Source: Monodelphis domestica
Lineage: Eukaryota; Chordata; Mammalia; Didelphimorphia; Didelphidae
Reading direction: 5' to 3'
NCBI RefSeq assembly: GCF_027887165.1
Contig: NC_077230.1
Location: 22,761,200 to 22,825,199, forward strand
DNA: 64,000 nucleotides
In this document: piece after piece, positions 53,141 to 63,834 of the stretch
How the letters are laid out: every line of letters begins with the position of its first letter
Position numbering within the stretch: the stretch's first letter is position 1
Program-made: the position numbers and the translations under genes
The notes under the pieces: generated by a model
Database searches by the model: none
The model's input: the letters and a program-made list of their open reading frames with translations, nothing else
Told to the model about the DNA's origin: nothing

Positions 53141-53671
53141 TAGAAGGAAGAAGAATAGTATGGAGATGTGATTTGGGGAGGAGATAGCAATGTGCTGGGT
53201 CTAGGAGTCTGGGATGCTCTTTGAAAGCATCTGAGTGGTCTCCAGCAGCAAGCTTCTCCTCCCCGAACTAAGACGACATAACTTATGAGCCTCCCTAGTG
53301 CCTGACTTGGACTATTGAAAACTGCTTCCTTTGTCAAATGTTTGACTCTTGTTGACAGTGCTTGGAATGGGCAGCCCAGACTAAGGAGCAGCCTGAGTCC
53401 TTGGTGGATATGTTGTGGATTTTCAAAGTAGATCAGGGACGCGGCATGTGGATGCCCTAGGCAGCGTAGGAAAATTGCAGAGGGGAAGGTGGAGAAGCAT
53501 ATGTTCAGCGTAACACATGGGGCTTTAAAACACAAAATAAATGTCCATCTGTCTTGGACAACGGAATCGCCTAACTTTAATGATGTGCATCCTTATAAAG
53601 AGTAGTATTAAAAAGTGTCATCATCCCATGCCTCTGCTCCTTGTACTTAATGCCAACCACTAGACTCAACT
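53141..53671. other. Nothing recognised
   Basis: A 131-codon minus frame (53140-53535) shows no family resemblance; several CpG sites at 53260-53470. Confidence 0.5.
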
Positions 53672-53717
53672 CTGATAAAAGTATGATATCTGAGCTTAGC
53701 CAAAAGGACCGGAGCCA
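53672..53717 (-). pseudogene. U2 snRNA pseudogene fragment
   Basis: ctgataaaagtatgat, tgagcttagccaaaaggac and ggagccat correspond in order to the antisense 5' end of U2 (ctgataagaac, tgatcttagccaaaaggccg, agaagcgat). The branch-site-pairing segment is degraded. Only about 45 bases match. Confidence 0.45.
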
Positions 53718-54059
53718 TTACCTAGGGCTGACCTTTAATATTTGAGGAAGGAAACAGAAGGGGGTCAACTAGTTCACCCCTCTGCCAAGTGGCCCATCCG
53801 TCTGCGGTAGTCAATAAATTATACTGATGGAGGATTCCCACTGTGGCGGCGAAAGTAAGGGAGTATGTCAATATGAGTATGGAGACCTTCTGTTTTTTTC
53901 TATTTTGTGAAAAACTGAGATGGTTTTAGTGGACTTTCCTCCATGCTGGAATTCAATTGAAGCGGATGGGGATTAGAAGCTGGTAAAAACAAAACCAAAA
54001 CCCCTTTTAAATTCTTAACAGCTTTGGAGCTTTTTCAGCCATCAGAAAATACTATACCA
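53718..54059. other. Nothing recognised
   Basis: Single-copy appearance with scattered CpGs (tggcggcgaaag at 53843). Confidence 0.5.
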
Positions 54060-54345
54060 TGGAGGTATATATATATATTTATATTTTATTATATGTTTTT
54101 CTGTATACTTATATTTATATAAAATATCCATATAAATGTATATTTCTTATGTATTATTTTTACATTCCAATTTACATATCTATGAAAGTAAAATGGAATC
54201 TAAATGCAGAAGTCTTCCTACATACAGTATTTGGGAATACATATGCATATGTGTGTTTATACACACCTATATATGTGTGCACATGTATATGCATGTATGC
54301 ATCTACTTAATGTTTGTGTGTACACACATATGTGAATACATACTG
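54060..54345. repeat. TA/CA alternating low-complexity tract
   Basis: Alternating purine-pyrimidine runs: tatatatattta, tacatttcta, acacctatatatgtgtgcac, atgtatatgcatgtatgc. Confidence 0.85.
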
Positions 54346-56003
54346 AGCAGAGAGACAGAGAGAAATGCTTTTTATAAAAATTGCAGCTTGATTAGATTGG
54401 ACATCATAGGAAATTTAGTTTAAGAAAAAATTGGATAATTGGAACAGGCTATAATATGGAAAATGTTCAATATACAAGTCAGTGAAGTATGCAGAGTTTA
54501 TGGTGAACTCTGATTAAACTGAAGTTTCAAATAATGCAAGTTTGAATGAGCCAGGCTTATTTGAATTTCTTCTGCAAAGAAGGGAGATCGGATCGCTGGA
54601 GTGACAGATTTGTTGGGCTATTTCCCATTCTTCCCAATTTGCACTGAGTCAGAGAACCATTTGAGGTTTGTGGTGGTTGTTGTTGTTGTTGTCTCTCTTT
54701 CAGTCTGTCTAAAAGACAGCGAAATCAGGGGCTTTCCACCAATGTGTTTATCCTAATGTGCTGAAAATACTCCTGAGAAAGAGGAGCCTGCCCGTCATGT
54801 GAGAAAGATTCCAATCCAAAGGCACACCAGAAGCCTGAAAGAGGTCAAGCCATAGGAATTTATAAACTTCCATAATGTTTATTGTAGGGATAGCAATTAT
54901 CCTGATATCTCAGCCCTCCCAGAGCTTCGGACCAGAATCTTTCCATAGAGAAATGTGTTTGACACAACTTAACAAATGATCATTCCAGATGTGCAAGACA
55001 CAAAAAAGAAAAAGAGAAAAGGCAGCCACCAAGCCACTCGGAGTTTTTATGAAATGCTCATTGTGTCCTGTCAGCCACATGGCTCTTCTCCTTCTCCTTT
55101 TTCCTGGCTAAAGGTCTAGTCCTCTAGTACCTGGTCATTGTATGCAGGAGAAACCGCCACCCTGTGACAGGGAGGATTTTCTCTTCGCCTCAGAAACATG
55201 GCGCGTCACATTGGAAACATGATTTCCTAATGAAATGGCTGGAGCGTACATAATTTATACGGTGGTAGGGAATGCTGACATGACACAAAGGACATTTGTT
55301 CCTGCCATTCCAGTAAGCACACATGGGTCAAATCGCTCAGGAATGGAGCAGACTAGCATTCCCCAGGAAACTGCTCAGAGAATTGCCTCCTTCAGCGCTG
55401 GCTCTAGAAAGTGTTAAAGATATTTACTACCTGTGTAAAAACTTGGCAATTCAGTCCCCCTCTTTGGTCCACAAAGTTGGCGAGAGTTGAGCCCAACTCC
55501 TTTGAGCTAGACTAAGAAAAGGGGGATTGTGCTACATAATCTTCCTTTGGCTTTATATTACACTTTTCCTCTGGGGCTCATTTTGCAGACATTAAACATC
55601 ACAATGCCCCATTAAAAGGAGGCAAAGTGCTCATTTCACAGGTGGTGAGACCAAGACAGGGCTTGGTCGCCATGACACCAAACGACCTGCATGACAGACT
55701 TGTTCCACTGTATTCACTGAAATGACCGAGTAGAATTCATCCTAGCCAGAGTGCTCTAGGCCCTTACTCGAGGTCCTACTTATGCACCGGGGCTGAATAC
55801 CAGACTGGAGTCTCCCTGTCTTGTTGTTTGGTCTTGGGCAGAATTGATGACCGGGAACTCTTCCTAGCATGGAAGATGGCACTGCTAACTTCAACAACGG
55901 AAGCAGCTTCAGACAGACCTCTGAGATCACTGATGCTCTGTTGACTCAATCCACTATTATGAAATGGAAGAACTTGTTTGCTCTTGTTGTGTTTTAAAGA
56001 GGG
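54346..56003. promoter_or_regulatory. Repeat-free stretch, candidate conserved non-coding DNA
   Basis: About 1.6 kb with no interspersed repeat apart from a short TTG run (54672-54690), modest CpG content (aaaccgccac, catggcgcgtcac, tcgccatgac, gcaccggggc) and no coding frame above 62 codons. Stretches such as gcagacattaaacatcacaa have the look of transcription-factor-rich conserved sequence. Only absence of repeats in a dense neighbourhood supports this. Confidence 0.3.
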
Positions 56004-56212
56004 AGGCAGCTAGATGGCTGTGCAACTGAAGCCAGGAAAGCTTGAGTTCAAATCCAGCCCCAGACACCCACGAGCTGTGTGACACCGGAAAGCCATTTAA
56101 CCTCTGTTTGCCTTAAGCACTGAAGAAAGCAATGGCAAACCACTCTAGTATTTTTGCCAAGGAAACCCTTCACACAGAATCACAAAGAGATGGATATGAA
56201 TGACCAATACAA
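56004..56212 (+). repeat. tRNA/RTE SINE (MAR1 type)
   Basis: gaggcagctagatggctgtg, cacgagctgtgtgacaccgg, aatggcaaaccactctagta and ttttgccaaggaaaccct. Confidence 0.88.
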
Positions 56213-56334
56213 GAGGGAGTATTCTGATATTTTGATCATGGGAGGTGTGGAGGGGAAGAAGACTATAATTGTGAATTTAACAGAATAAGGACTCCGTGTG
56301 TGTGGACACAGAGAGGTAGGGATTCTAAGACTAT

Positions 56335-56520
56335 AAAGCTTTAGAGATGGAGGTGACCCACAAAATCAACTATTTCAACTTTCTCCTTTTATAGGTCAGG
56401 AACTAAGCCCTAGAAAGGTTAAGGGGCTTAGCCCTCAATCACAAGGTTAAGAAGTTACAGAATTAGAATTCAAACCCATGTCCTCTGACTGCAAATGCAA
56501 CATTCTACTATCATTCCAAT
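56335..56520 (-). repeat. MIR-type repeat
   Basis: gctttagagatggaggtgac, cttttataggtcaggaacta, tcaaacccatgtcctctgac. Confidence 0.65.
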
Positions 56521-56521
56521 C

Positions 56522-56715
56522 TCTAAGATAGGCTCAGAGGTCATAAATAGAGTTGCAAGGGGCCTCAAGGACCCTTTGTTTTATGGGTAAGTACCCTGAA
56601 ACTCAGAGAAATTGATGTTTCTTGTCTCAAATTACATAAACAAGTATAAGTGGGGTTCTATAAATTTGGGGTTCTAATACAACTTCTCTTGCTCCAAATG
56701 CAATATGCTTTTCAA
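56522..56715 (-). repeat. MIR-type repeat, second copy in tandem
   Basis: agagttgcaaggggcctcaa, tgttttatgggtaagtaccc and ttgtctcaaattacataaac; same layout and direction as the copy before it. Confidence 0.55.
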
Positions 56716-57141
56716 GTGACTTACCCAGTGAAGATCTTAGAGAAGAGATAATGAAATATATCTCCTCCTTTTTGGCAGAGAGGCAGGGGACTAGTAAGCA
56801 TAATATCATAGACATTGTCAGACAAGACATCTATATATCTGTATCAGATGTTTTTTGTTTGTTTTTCTTTGTCTTAAGAAAAGGTTCAATCTGGAGTCAG
56901 GGGAAGGGATAGGACCACATGTAAAGATAAAAGGCATCATTAAAACATTATTTTAATGTAGCAGGGGCCTGGGTTAGAGCACTCCCCTGTGATCTGGCCC
57001 AGTGCAAAAAGAACATGCCCCACCAGAGGCTCATATGTCCCTCCTATAGACTCAAAGTACATATGCTCAGTGGGAGTTCCTCCAATCCAATCCTCACTAT
57101 TCCCTTTGCCTTCCCCTCCCATTTAAAAGTCAGTCAGCTTG
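56716..57141. other. Nothing recognised
   Basis: Single-copy appearance; a tttgtttgttttt run at 56852-56868. Confidence 0.5.
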
Positions 57142-57335
57142 GATGCAGCTAGGTGGTTCAATGAATAGAGAGCCAGGTCTGGAGATGGGTGGTGCTAAGT
57201 TCAAATTGGACCTCAGACACTTCCTAACTGCATGACCCTGGGCAAATCACTTAACCTCTGTTGCCTAGTTCTTACCACTCTTCTTGGAACCAATACACAG
57301 TATTGATTCTAAGATGAAAAATAGGAGGTTACTTT
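57142..57335 (+). repeat. SINE1_Mdo-type SINE
   Basis: gcagctaggtggttcaatga, actgcatgaccctgggcaaa and tattgattctaagatgaaaa. Confidence 0.9.
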
Positions 57336-57341
57336 TTTTTT

Positions 57342-57365
57342 ATTAACTTGCCCATAGTCAATCAG
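57342..57365 (-). repeat. SINE/MIR core, left piece
   Basis: aacttgcccatagtcaatca, antisense core, continued at 58125 beyond the LTR. Confidence 0.6.
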
Positions 57366-58124
57366 TGTGAACTTTAAAACTACTCCACCCTACTTAGACT
57401 GTAATTTAGGGGAAGATAAAGTTGTAATCTCCTGATTGAAGAATGAAGGTACTTAGTTCTCACCTTATAGTGAAGCTAGAACTTTAAACTAAGTCTATTT
57501 TTAGATCTAATACAAAAAGGTGTTAAATAACTATAAAGGTTAAATTAATCACAAAAGGTGAACTTAACAAAGAAGTGTTAAGTAACTCTAAAGATATAAT
57601 CAAAACAAAGAAAGTGAGAACTAAAAGTATGGGCAGTCCTGGAGAAAAGGCCTTTAATGTGATTGGTAGATGTGAAAATTTAGAGGAGGAGACACAAAGA
57701 TGAAAGGTCTATATATTTGAAATTTTTCATCCCTCAAGGACTCTCTCTCTCTCTTTCCCTGATTGGCGGTGGAGAGTTAGCTGAGAGCTGTGTGCTGAGC
57801 CTTTTGGAATCTTAGTGTGGCTACAAGTTATTGTCTGGTTCGGTGGTGAGTTTCTGGATGAATTTTCCTCCTTTACTTTCCAACTTTTTCCTCTCAGAAT
57901 CCTCTAATCTTCTTCAGAGACCTAGAGGCGGGGAGTTTAAAACTCCCCCCTGACATAGGCCAGGTAGGAGAAATCCTATATCCTTATCCTCTTTCCTCCT
58001 TCTCCTTAAATTCCTTCCCTCTATATTAATTAAATTACCATAAATTTCCAGACTGACTTGGGAATTTTATTTGGCAACCATTTAAATCTAGATTTAAAGT
58101 CACAACCCTAAAATTATGTGATAC
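57366..58124 (+). mobile_element. Solo LTR of a marsupial endogenous retrovirus family
   Basis: Starts TGTGAACTTTAAAAC. Promoter-side signals are ggtctatatatttgaaat (TATA-like, 57706) and ctgattggcggtgg (CCAAT-type on the minus strand, 57761). The polyadenylation side contains tatattaattaaattacc. Sequence style matches a common marsupial LTR remembered from opossum. It lies inside an older SINE core, whose two halves flank it with (a/t)(c/t)cag at both joints. No gag, pol or env remains. Confidence 0.65.
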
Positions 58125-58205
58125 CAGTTAGTAACTATCAGAGACAGATTTTAGATTCTCTACTACCTGGTCCTCCTGACTCCACCATCTCTACTTTATC
58201 CACTA
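58125..58205 (-). repeat. SINE/MIR, right piece
   Basis: cagttagtaactatcagaga, ctggtcctcctgactccacc and tactttatccact complete the element begun at 57342. Confidence 0.7.
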
Positions 58206-58307
58206 TATATATGTTGAATAATATTCTATTATTGAAAGGTGTAAGACCAGTTCCCTTGACATGATCATCCAAGTAGTACCATCAATTTTTAATCCTCATG
58301 GTGTAAT

Positions 58308-58545
58308 AAATAATGGATTTGGGAGGAAGCTGATTTAGGTTCAAATCCCCTCCATCCCTCCACCTCCAGTAGTGTGATCTTGGTAAATCATTTACTTTCT
58401 TTAAGTTCCATTTCATCAATAGTTAAGTTAATAATGCCTAATCTACTTGCTTTACAAGGATGAGGTAAGGATTAAATAAGATCAAGTATATAAAAGTACC
58501 CTGAGAGTACAGAGTGCTATGCAAATTAAGATTCCATTTATACCA
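58308..58545 (+). repeat. MIR/THER-type SINE
   Basis: ttaggttcaaatcccctcca, gtgtgatcttggtaaatcat, gatgaggtaaggattaaata and agagtgctatgcaaattaag. Confidence 0.75.
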
Positions 58546-58597
58546 TTTTGGATTCTTAGCAATAAACAATAATATTACTGTTGGGGTGGAAATTCCT

Positions 58598-59060
58598 TGA
58601 TAACATCAATCAATCAACAAACATTTATTAAGTGTTTCCTAAATGGCAGGCATTGTACTAAACTAAAGATTAGGCATATGAGGAAAAAAGAGAAAATAAT
58701 CCCTGGTCAAAAGGAGTTAATGTCCTAATGGGGGACAATAATCTGTCCATAGATAGGCATATGTAAGTTACCTACAAAGGATAGATACTAGGTAAGCTTA
58801 GAGGAGAAGTCTTTAGTTGGAGTGGAGTGGAGAGAGAGAGACACAGAGACAGAGAGAAATGTCCCATAGAAGAAGGGTACTAGACTTGAGTCTTAAAAGG
58901 AAGCAAGGGGTTCTAAGCCAGAGGCAAGGTGGAAGTCCAAGACAACCAGTTCCAAAGCCTGGAGAGAACAGATGGACAGTAAGGAGGCCAATATAGAAGG
59001 AATGCTATTTAGAGTACAGAAGGGAGTGATATTAAAAAAAAAAAACAAGGAAGAGACCTA
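58598..59060 (-). mobile_element. L2 3' end and ORF2 C-terminal region
   Basis: aatcaatcaacaaacattta, aatggcaggcattgtactaa, tcctaatgggggacaataat, then decayed purine-rich L2 sequence. An A-run lies at 59034-59046. Confidence 0.7.
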
Positions 59061-59171
59061 CTTGAGAAGAACTTTAAAAGAAGAGCATCCATAAACAGAG
59101 TCAGTGACTTTAAAAACTTCAACCAACATCCCACCCCAAATAATAGTAGCTTTCAAACTTCTTATGATATA

Positions 59172-59340
59172 CAGTGTCCCAGAAGTCTTAGTTGAACTTT
59201 AAGCTTGCTTGAAACAAATACAGGCTGTCATCTCCCATTAAGACATAAGCTCCTTCAGGGTATGATCTATTTTCTCTTTTTCCTTGTATACATAGTATTT
59301 AGCTTAGCTTAAAACTTCACTAAGACTTTTGGGGCACCAT
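59172..59340. mobile_element. Mariner-type MITE with L2-like interior
   Basis: Left terminus cagtgtcccagaagtcttag and right terminus cactaagacttttggggcac are inverted repeats of about 30 bases, continuing into aactttaagc / gcttaaaact. TA dinucleotides lie at both edges. Bases 59226-59300 (ctcccattaagacataagct, ccttcagggt, ttccttgtatacatagta) read as an L2 3' end. Confidence 0.7.
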
Positions 59341-59394
59341 ATATAGGTCTTTTTCAAATTCAAGAATTTCACTAAAAGACAAACATCACTATAT

Positions 59395-59660
59395 TGTAAG
59401 AAACATTGGCAGTTATTGATATAGAGAAGCTTGAGAAGGTTTTTATGGACTGATGAAAAGTAAAACCAGGAAAACAATATACAGTATGACTATAACAATG
59501 TAAGTAAAAAACATTTTTAAAATCCTGAATTCTCTGAAATTATAATAATCAAGCTTCACCCCAAAGAAGAGAGATGTAAAGGTACCATTCTCCCTTCTTT
59601 GTAGAAGTGGGGTGCTCTGACTAAAGAATATTACATATAAAGTTGCACTTTTTCAAATGT
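59395..59660 (+). mobile_element. Decayed L1 ORF2 C-terminus/3' UTR
   Basis: tttttatggactgatgaaaa and gtaaaaccaggaaaacaata resemble the L1 'gaactgatgctgagtgaagt ... agaaccaggagaac' segment. Low identity. Confidence 0.45.
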
Positions 59661-59778
59661 TGGTTAGTTTTACTACACCATTTTCCCCCTCTTTTAAAAT
59701 TCTTTTTACAGGGCATGCATGTTACTCCTATTCATGATATATATGTCCATAGGAGTTTGTCTAAGTGTAGAATATATT

Positions 59779-59795
59779 GAGAGAGAGAGAGAGAG

Positions 59796-59843
<48 letters not shown>
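59779..59843. repeat. (GA)n microsatellite
   Basis: About 30 GA units with one cacga interruption. Confidence 0.98.
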
Positions 59844-59846
<3 letters not shown>

Positions 59847-59986
59847 CTTTAGAAGTCTGCAGGAGACTTTGATTCCTACCTGGAAAAGAGTAGGAGACTG
59901 GGGCTCTGAGTCTGACCTCTGCTCTTCTCAGAGAAGGGATAGCAGACTAGAATTATATCTATCTGGCCCTTTAATATTGCTAGTTT

Positions 59987-60443
59987 TTGGAATGACCTCC
60001 AGGAAGTGATGCAGAGTGAAAGGAGTAGAACCAGGAGAACATTATACACAGAGACTGATATACACTGGTACAATCGAATGTAATGGACTTCTCTACTAGG
60101 AGCAATGCAATGATCCAGGACAATTCTGAGGGTCTTATGAGAAGGAACATTATCCACACCCAGAGAAAGAACTGTGGGAGTAGAAAGATAGAAGGAAAAA
60201 CAACTGCTTGATCACATGGGTAGATGGAGATATGATTGGGGATATAGACTCTAAATGATTACCCTAGTGCAAATATCAATAATATGGAAATAGGTCTTGA
60301 TCAATGACACAGGTAAAACCCAGTGGAATTGCTCATTGACTATGGGAGGGGGATGGGAAGAGGGGAGGGAAAGAACATGAATCATGTAACCATGGAAAAT
60401 TTTTCTTAATTAAATAAAAAAAATTTTTAAAGAATATAAAAAA
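59987..60443 (+). mobile_element. 5'-truncated L1 3' end with target-site duplication
   Basis: From ggaatgacctccaggaagtg to the A-rich tail. Flanked by aatattgctagttt at 59973-59986 and 60444-60457 (14 of 14). Confidence 0.96.
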
Positions 60444-60461
60444 AATATTGCTAGTTTGGAT

Positions 60462-60700
60462 GCATTCCCATACCTCAACATCTTTTCCCCTGAAATTCTA
60501 GAAATAACTTTATCACTAATGAGGCAAGAGATGTATTCTAACATAGTGTAAGAGAGTTTGGAGAGATGATAACTCATTTTTAGGCTCAAGCCATTTTTCT
60601 GGTAGCTATTCCTTAATGCCTAAGGAAGGTCCCAAACTAAATCCAAAGGTTTAACTTCTTTCTCAAACAAATGCTATTTACACAAAAACCATCACAGATT
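60462..60700 (+). repeat. Unclassified local repeat V, copy 1
   Basis: Aligns with 61575-61790: atacctcaacatcttttccc / ataccttaacaccttgcct, aattctagaaa, ctaacatagt(g/a)taagag and a caagc(c)att block. Direct orientation, about 1.1 kb apart. Confidence 0.5.
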
Positions 60701-61002
60701 GTGAATGATAAATAAACTTATCTCTCTAAGTCAAGAGTAAACAAAAATCAGAGAACTTATAATGGATTAGAATATACCAGACAATGCACAGATTGAATAA
60801 ACCCTCCCATTGAGCATGAGATACCTCAGTTTAATTAAGGGAGGGGAAGAGTCCCTGATTTTGGTCAAGGGGAGATTACCCAAAATCTGGAAGTACAACA
60901 GGATGGAAATATAGCACTTGTCAAGTCACTGGCTCCTCTGCACATCTTATTCCCAAAGCCTTTTTTTCCCTCCAGAGGATTCTCTATGAAGAGAGCCTAG
61001 AC
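60701..61002. other. Nothing recognised
   Basis: AT-rich interval between the two V copies. Confidence 0.5.
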
Positions 61003-61245
61003 CTGTGTTAGTGAAACGATGGCACACATGCCAGAGGGGGCTGCTCCCTTCCTTGCTCCCTCCATGCACACCTGAGGACATTTCTCACATCACTCACCCC
61101 TCTGCCCAAAAGCCCAATGGAATCACTTCCTCCTTCCCCAATCTGAGGTAAGAGGGTGGGGGAGCAAATGGTCTGCTCATATTCAGTGTGGGGGTTGCAG
61201 TATGGGCACTTGGTCTCTAAACTCTAAACTCTAAAAGGTCACTGG
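61003..61245 (-). mobile_element. hAT-type MITE, third copy
   Basis: ctgtgttagtgaaacgatgg at the left, agagggggctgctcccttcc and gcccaatggaatcacttcct inside, ctctaaaaggtcactgg at the right. Same family as 12512 and 50610. A ctctaaa triplication lies at 61215-61235. Confidence 0.78.
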
Positions 61246-61574
61246 TCTAGATCAAAATTGTCTTCTCTCAAAGTTAGAAATTCAAAGAAATCCTCTCTTC
61301 ACCCAAACTCTCACCAACTTATCCCCTCAAATAGATACCTGTAGTTCAGTAATCATTCTGCCCACCAATAAAGTGAGTTTTATTAAAATACACCAGGCAT
61401 GAGCCCTAGGTTACAAATGTCATAAGGCATAGCTTTTTGGGAAAGGGAAAGAATATATTGGGAAATTGATGTGAAGCAAAAATAAATGATACCAGCAAAC
61501 TTTTATACAATAAATGATCTAAAAATATTTCTGTTAATACCCTAACAAGCTTACATTCTCCTAGAATCCCATCT
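61246..61574. other. Nothing recognised
   Basis: AT-rich interval. Confidence 0.5.
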
Positions 61575-61790
61575 CTGTTCCTATACCTTAACACCTTGCC
61601 TCTTACAATTCTAGAAAAAGCTTTCAGATGGTGCTAATGAAGCAATAGTTCTAGTCTAACATAGTATAAGAGGCTTAGGAGAAAGAATTCATATTTGTCC
61701 AAGCATCAAGCATTTTTTGATCAAATAAATCTCTGGTATCCACTTAGAAAAGGATCTAGTCTTCTTGAAGGAGGAAAGGGAAATGAACCA
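61575..61790 (+). repeat. Unclassified local repeat V, copy 2
   Basis: Partner of 60462-60700. Confidence 0.5.
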
Positions 61791-61984
61791 GTCCAAATGA
61801 CATCGTTGAAACTAAGCAGGAAGCCTTAAAGACAAAACTGAAAGTCATCTTAAGAAGATTTTATATTAATGATACTCAAACTCCACAAAGTTTAAAAAGC
61901 ACAAATATGAAGCAATAAAATGTGGGATAGTTTAAACCAAACTCTTTTGAGTGATTATAGATCTACTAGAGAACCTACAATGGT

Positions 61985-62045
61985 TTTTTTTTTTTAATTT
62001 GATGCAATCAGTGCAATATTATCTACAAATAGGAGCATCTGAATG
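61985..62045 (-). mobile_element. Possible RTE reverse-transcriptase catalytic-box fragment
   Basis: The reverse complement translates as IQMLLFVDNIALIAS. This resembles the LLFADDIALIAS box around the two catalytic aspartates of RTE/BovB-type reverse transcriptase, with the second D as N. Only about 15 codons match. Confidence 0.4.
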
Positions 62046-62069
62046 CTCTCACCATTGAGATAGTTATTG

Positions 62070-62297
62070 ATACAGTGAATAGAGCAAGGGATCTGGAGTT
62101 AAGTAGACCTGAGTTCAAATCCAGTTTCAGATATTTACTAACTGTTTGATTCAATTTCCCCAGCTGTCAAATTGAGATAAAAATACCACCTACCTCACAG
62201 GGTTGTTGTGAGGATCATAATGAGATGATATTTATAAAAACAAAATACTTAGTACAGTACCTAGCACATAGTTGGTGCTATGTAAATGTTTATTCCC
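62070..62297 (+). repeat. MIR/THER-type SINE
   Basis: gatacagtgaatagagcaag, cctgagttcaaatccagttt, cctcacagggttgttgtgag, gtacctagcacatagttggt and gctatgtaaatgtttattcc. Confidence 0.85.
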
Positions 62298-63449
62298 TTC
62301 CTATTTATATTTGGAATCCTTCCCTATATGACTTCCATGCTGAAATTCTTTACATGGCAATGATGGATGCTTTTATTAAGCATATACTGCTTTATGTCTT
62401 GTTTGATATTAATAATCATATGCTCAAAATTGTTGTTTTATATTTTGGGGAACCTTATTATACATAATTATATTGCATTGATCATATTATATTATATTGA
62501 TGCCTGAATGTCAGAATTTTGTAAATTAATAATAATATCCACTGCTAGACCAAAATTAAGACAGAGGCATCGTACCTTCTCCATCTCCACTAAGAGGAGC
62601 ATCTGCTCTGGACCCAGGTATGTGGTCTTAACTGACTATCTAAAAGAAAAATCAACTACTTTTTCTCACATTTTTTGTTTTATTATACCACCAGCCCAAA
62701 ACCTTGGGAAGGATTCACTTAAAGTTTAAGTTTGGTTCATCTCTAAAAATTCCGCCATGTATGAGTATGATAGTATTCAATGTACTATATAAATCAGGTA
62801 TGAGACCTTTCTTCCACACAAAAAGAAAGCTTAATACAAAAGGGTCTCAAACACTTTGACAAGAACTAGTAAGTTCTGACATAATTGGTTTTATACTGGC
62901 AGGTTGAGATAAACATGCAGGACCCCTGAATGTTCATTATGACATTTTGCTTCCTTTTTGCACTACGTATCAATTTCTTCTAGGTTCATGTCTTCTGGAA
63001 GCCAGGTCACGGCTTAAGCTCCATCCCCTACCAGTGGTATCCTCCCCATGCTGCCAGCGAGCCCCAAAGAGAACTCAGGATCACCAAACATCTCAAACTC
63101 ATAAGATTGTCTCCAATACTGGACATATCCATTTTAGGATTACTGTTCAATTACCTCTACCCAAGACAGGAAATATTGACTCTCCTGCGCAGTGACCAGA
63201 AAGGGAATGTCCTCATTATGCCCAAAGTACCCAATTCATCATTGATTCAGACCTGACTTGCTCAAAGTAAACAAGATTGCTCTGCGGATATCCTTTTACA
63301 TATCATTTTGAACTACACCTGAAAAATTCCTTGTTAAAAGAGAATCTTGAAAGCCTTCTTTTGCTCTAAAATAAATTAAATTAAATATTCTTATATAGAC
63401 AACAACAATATGAACAGTAGGATTTTTATATTCTCGACATCTTTTGAAC
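62298..63449. other. Nothing recognised
   Basis: About 1.15 kb of AT-rich, single-copy-looking sequence with frames of 73-82 codons that show no domain. Confidence 0.5.
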
Positions 63450-63575
63450 AATTGTGTCATTATCAATAAGCATTTATTAGATACATAATATAAGCCAACC
63501 ATTGTTTTAGCCATTGGAAATGCAAAGACAAACTCTTAACCAATCTCTGTCCTCAAGAAGCTCACTTTCTCTTTG
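63450..63575 (-). mobile_element. L2 3' end
   Basis: tatcaataagcatttattag, ataagccaaccattgtttta and gtcctcaagaagctcacttt. Confidence 0.7.
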
Positions 63576-63834
63576 TGGTGGTAAAGGTGTGATCCACCCT
63601 AGAATACCACTTATGAATGTTTGCTGTTTTCCTTTTAAGTACCCTCATCAAAAAAATCCTCAATGTGTGTGTATCACATAAATTTTCTTTAAATGATAAA
63701 GAAGAAATGTGGATCAGTAGTACTTGACACATTTACTTTTTCTGAGTAATAATGATGTATGATATTTTTTCCTACATCTTTGGTACCCTTCCATCTCTCA
63801 GATGCCTTGAAAATAGTCCAATGCAATTGATTTG
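63576..63834. other. Nothing recognised
   Basis: Short AT-rich spacer. Confidence 0.5.
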
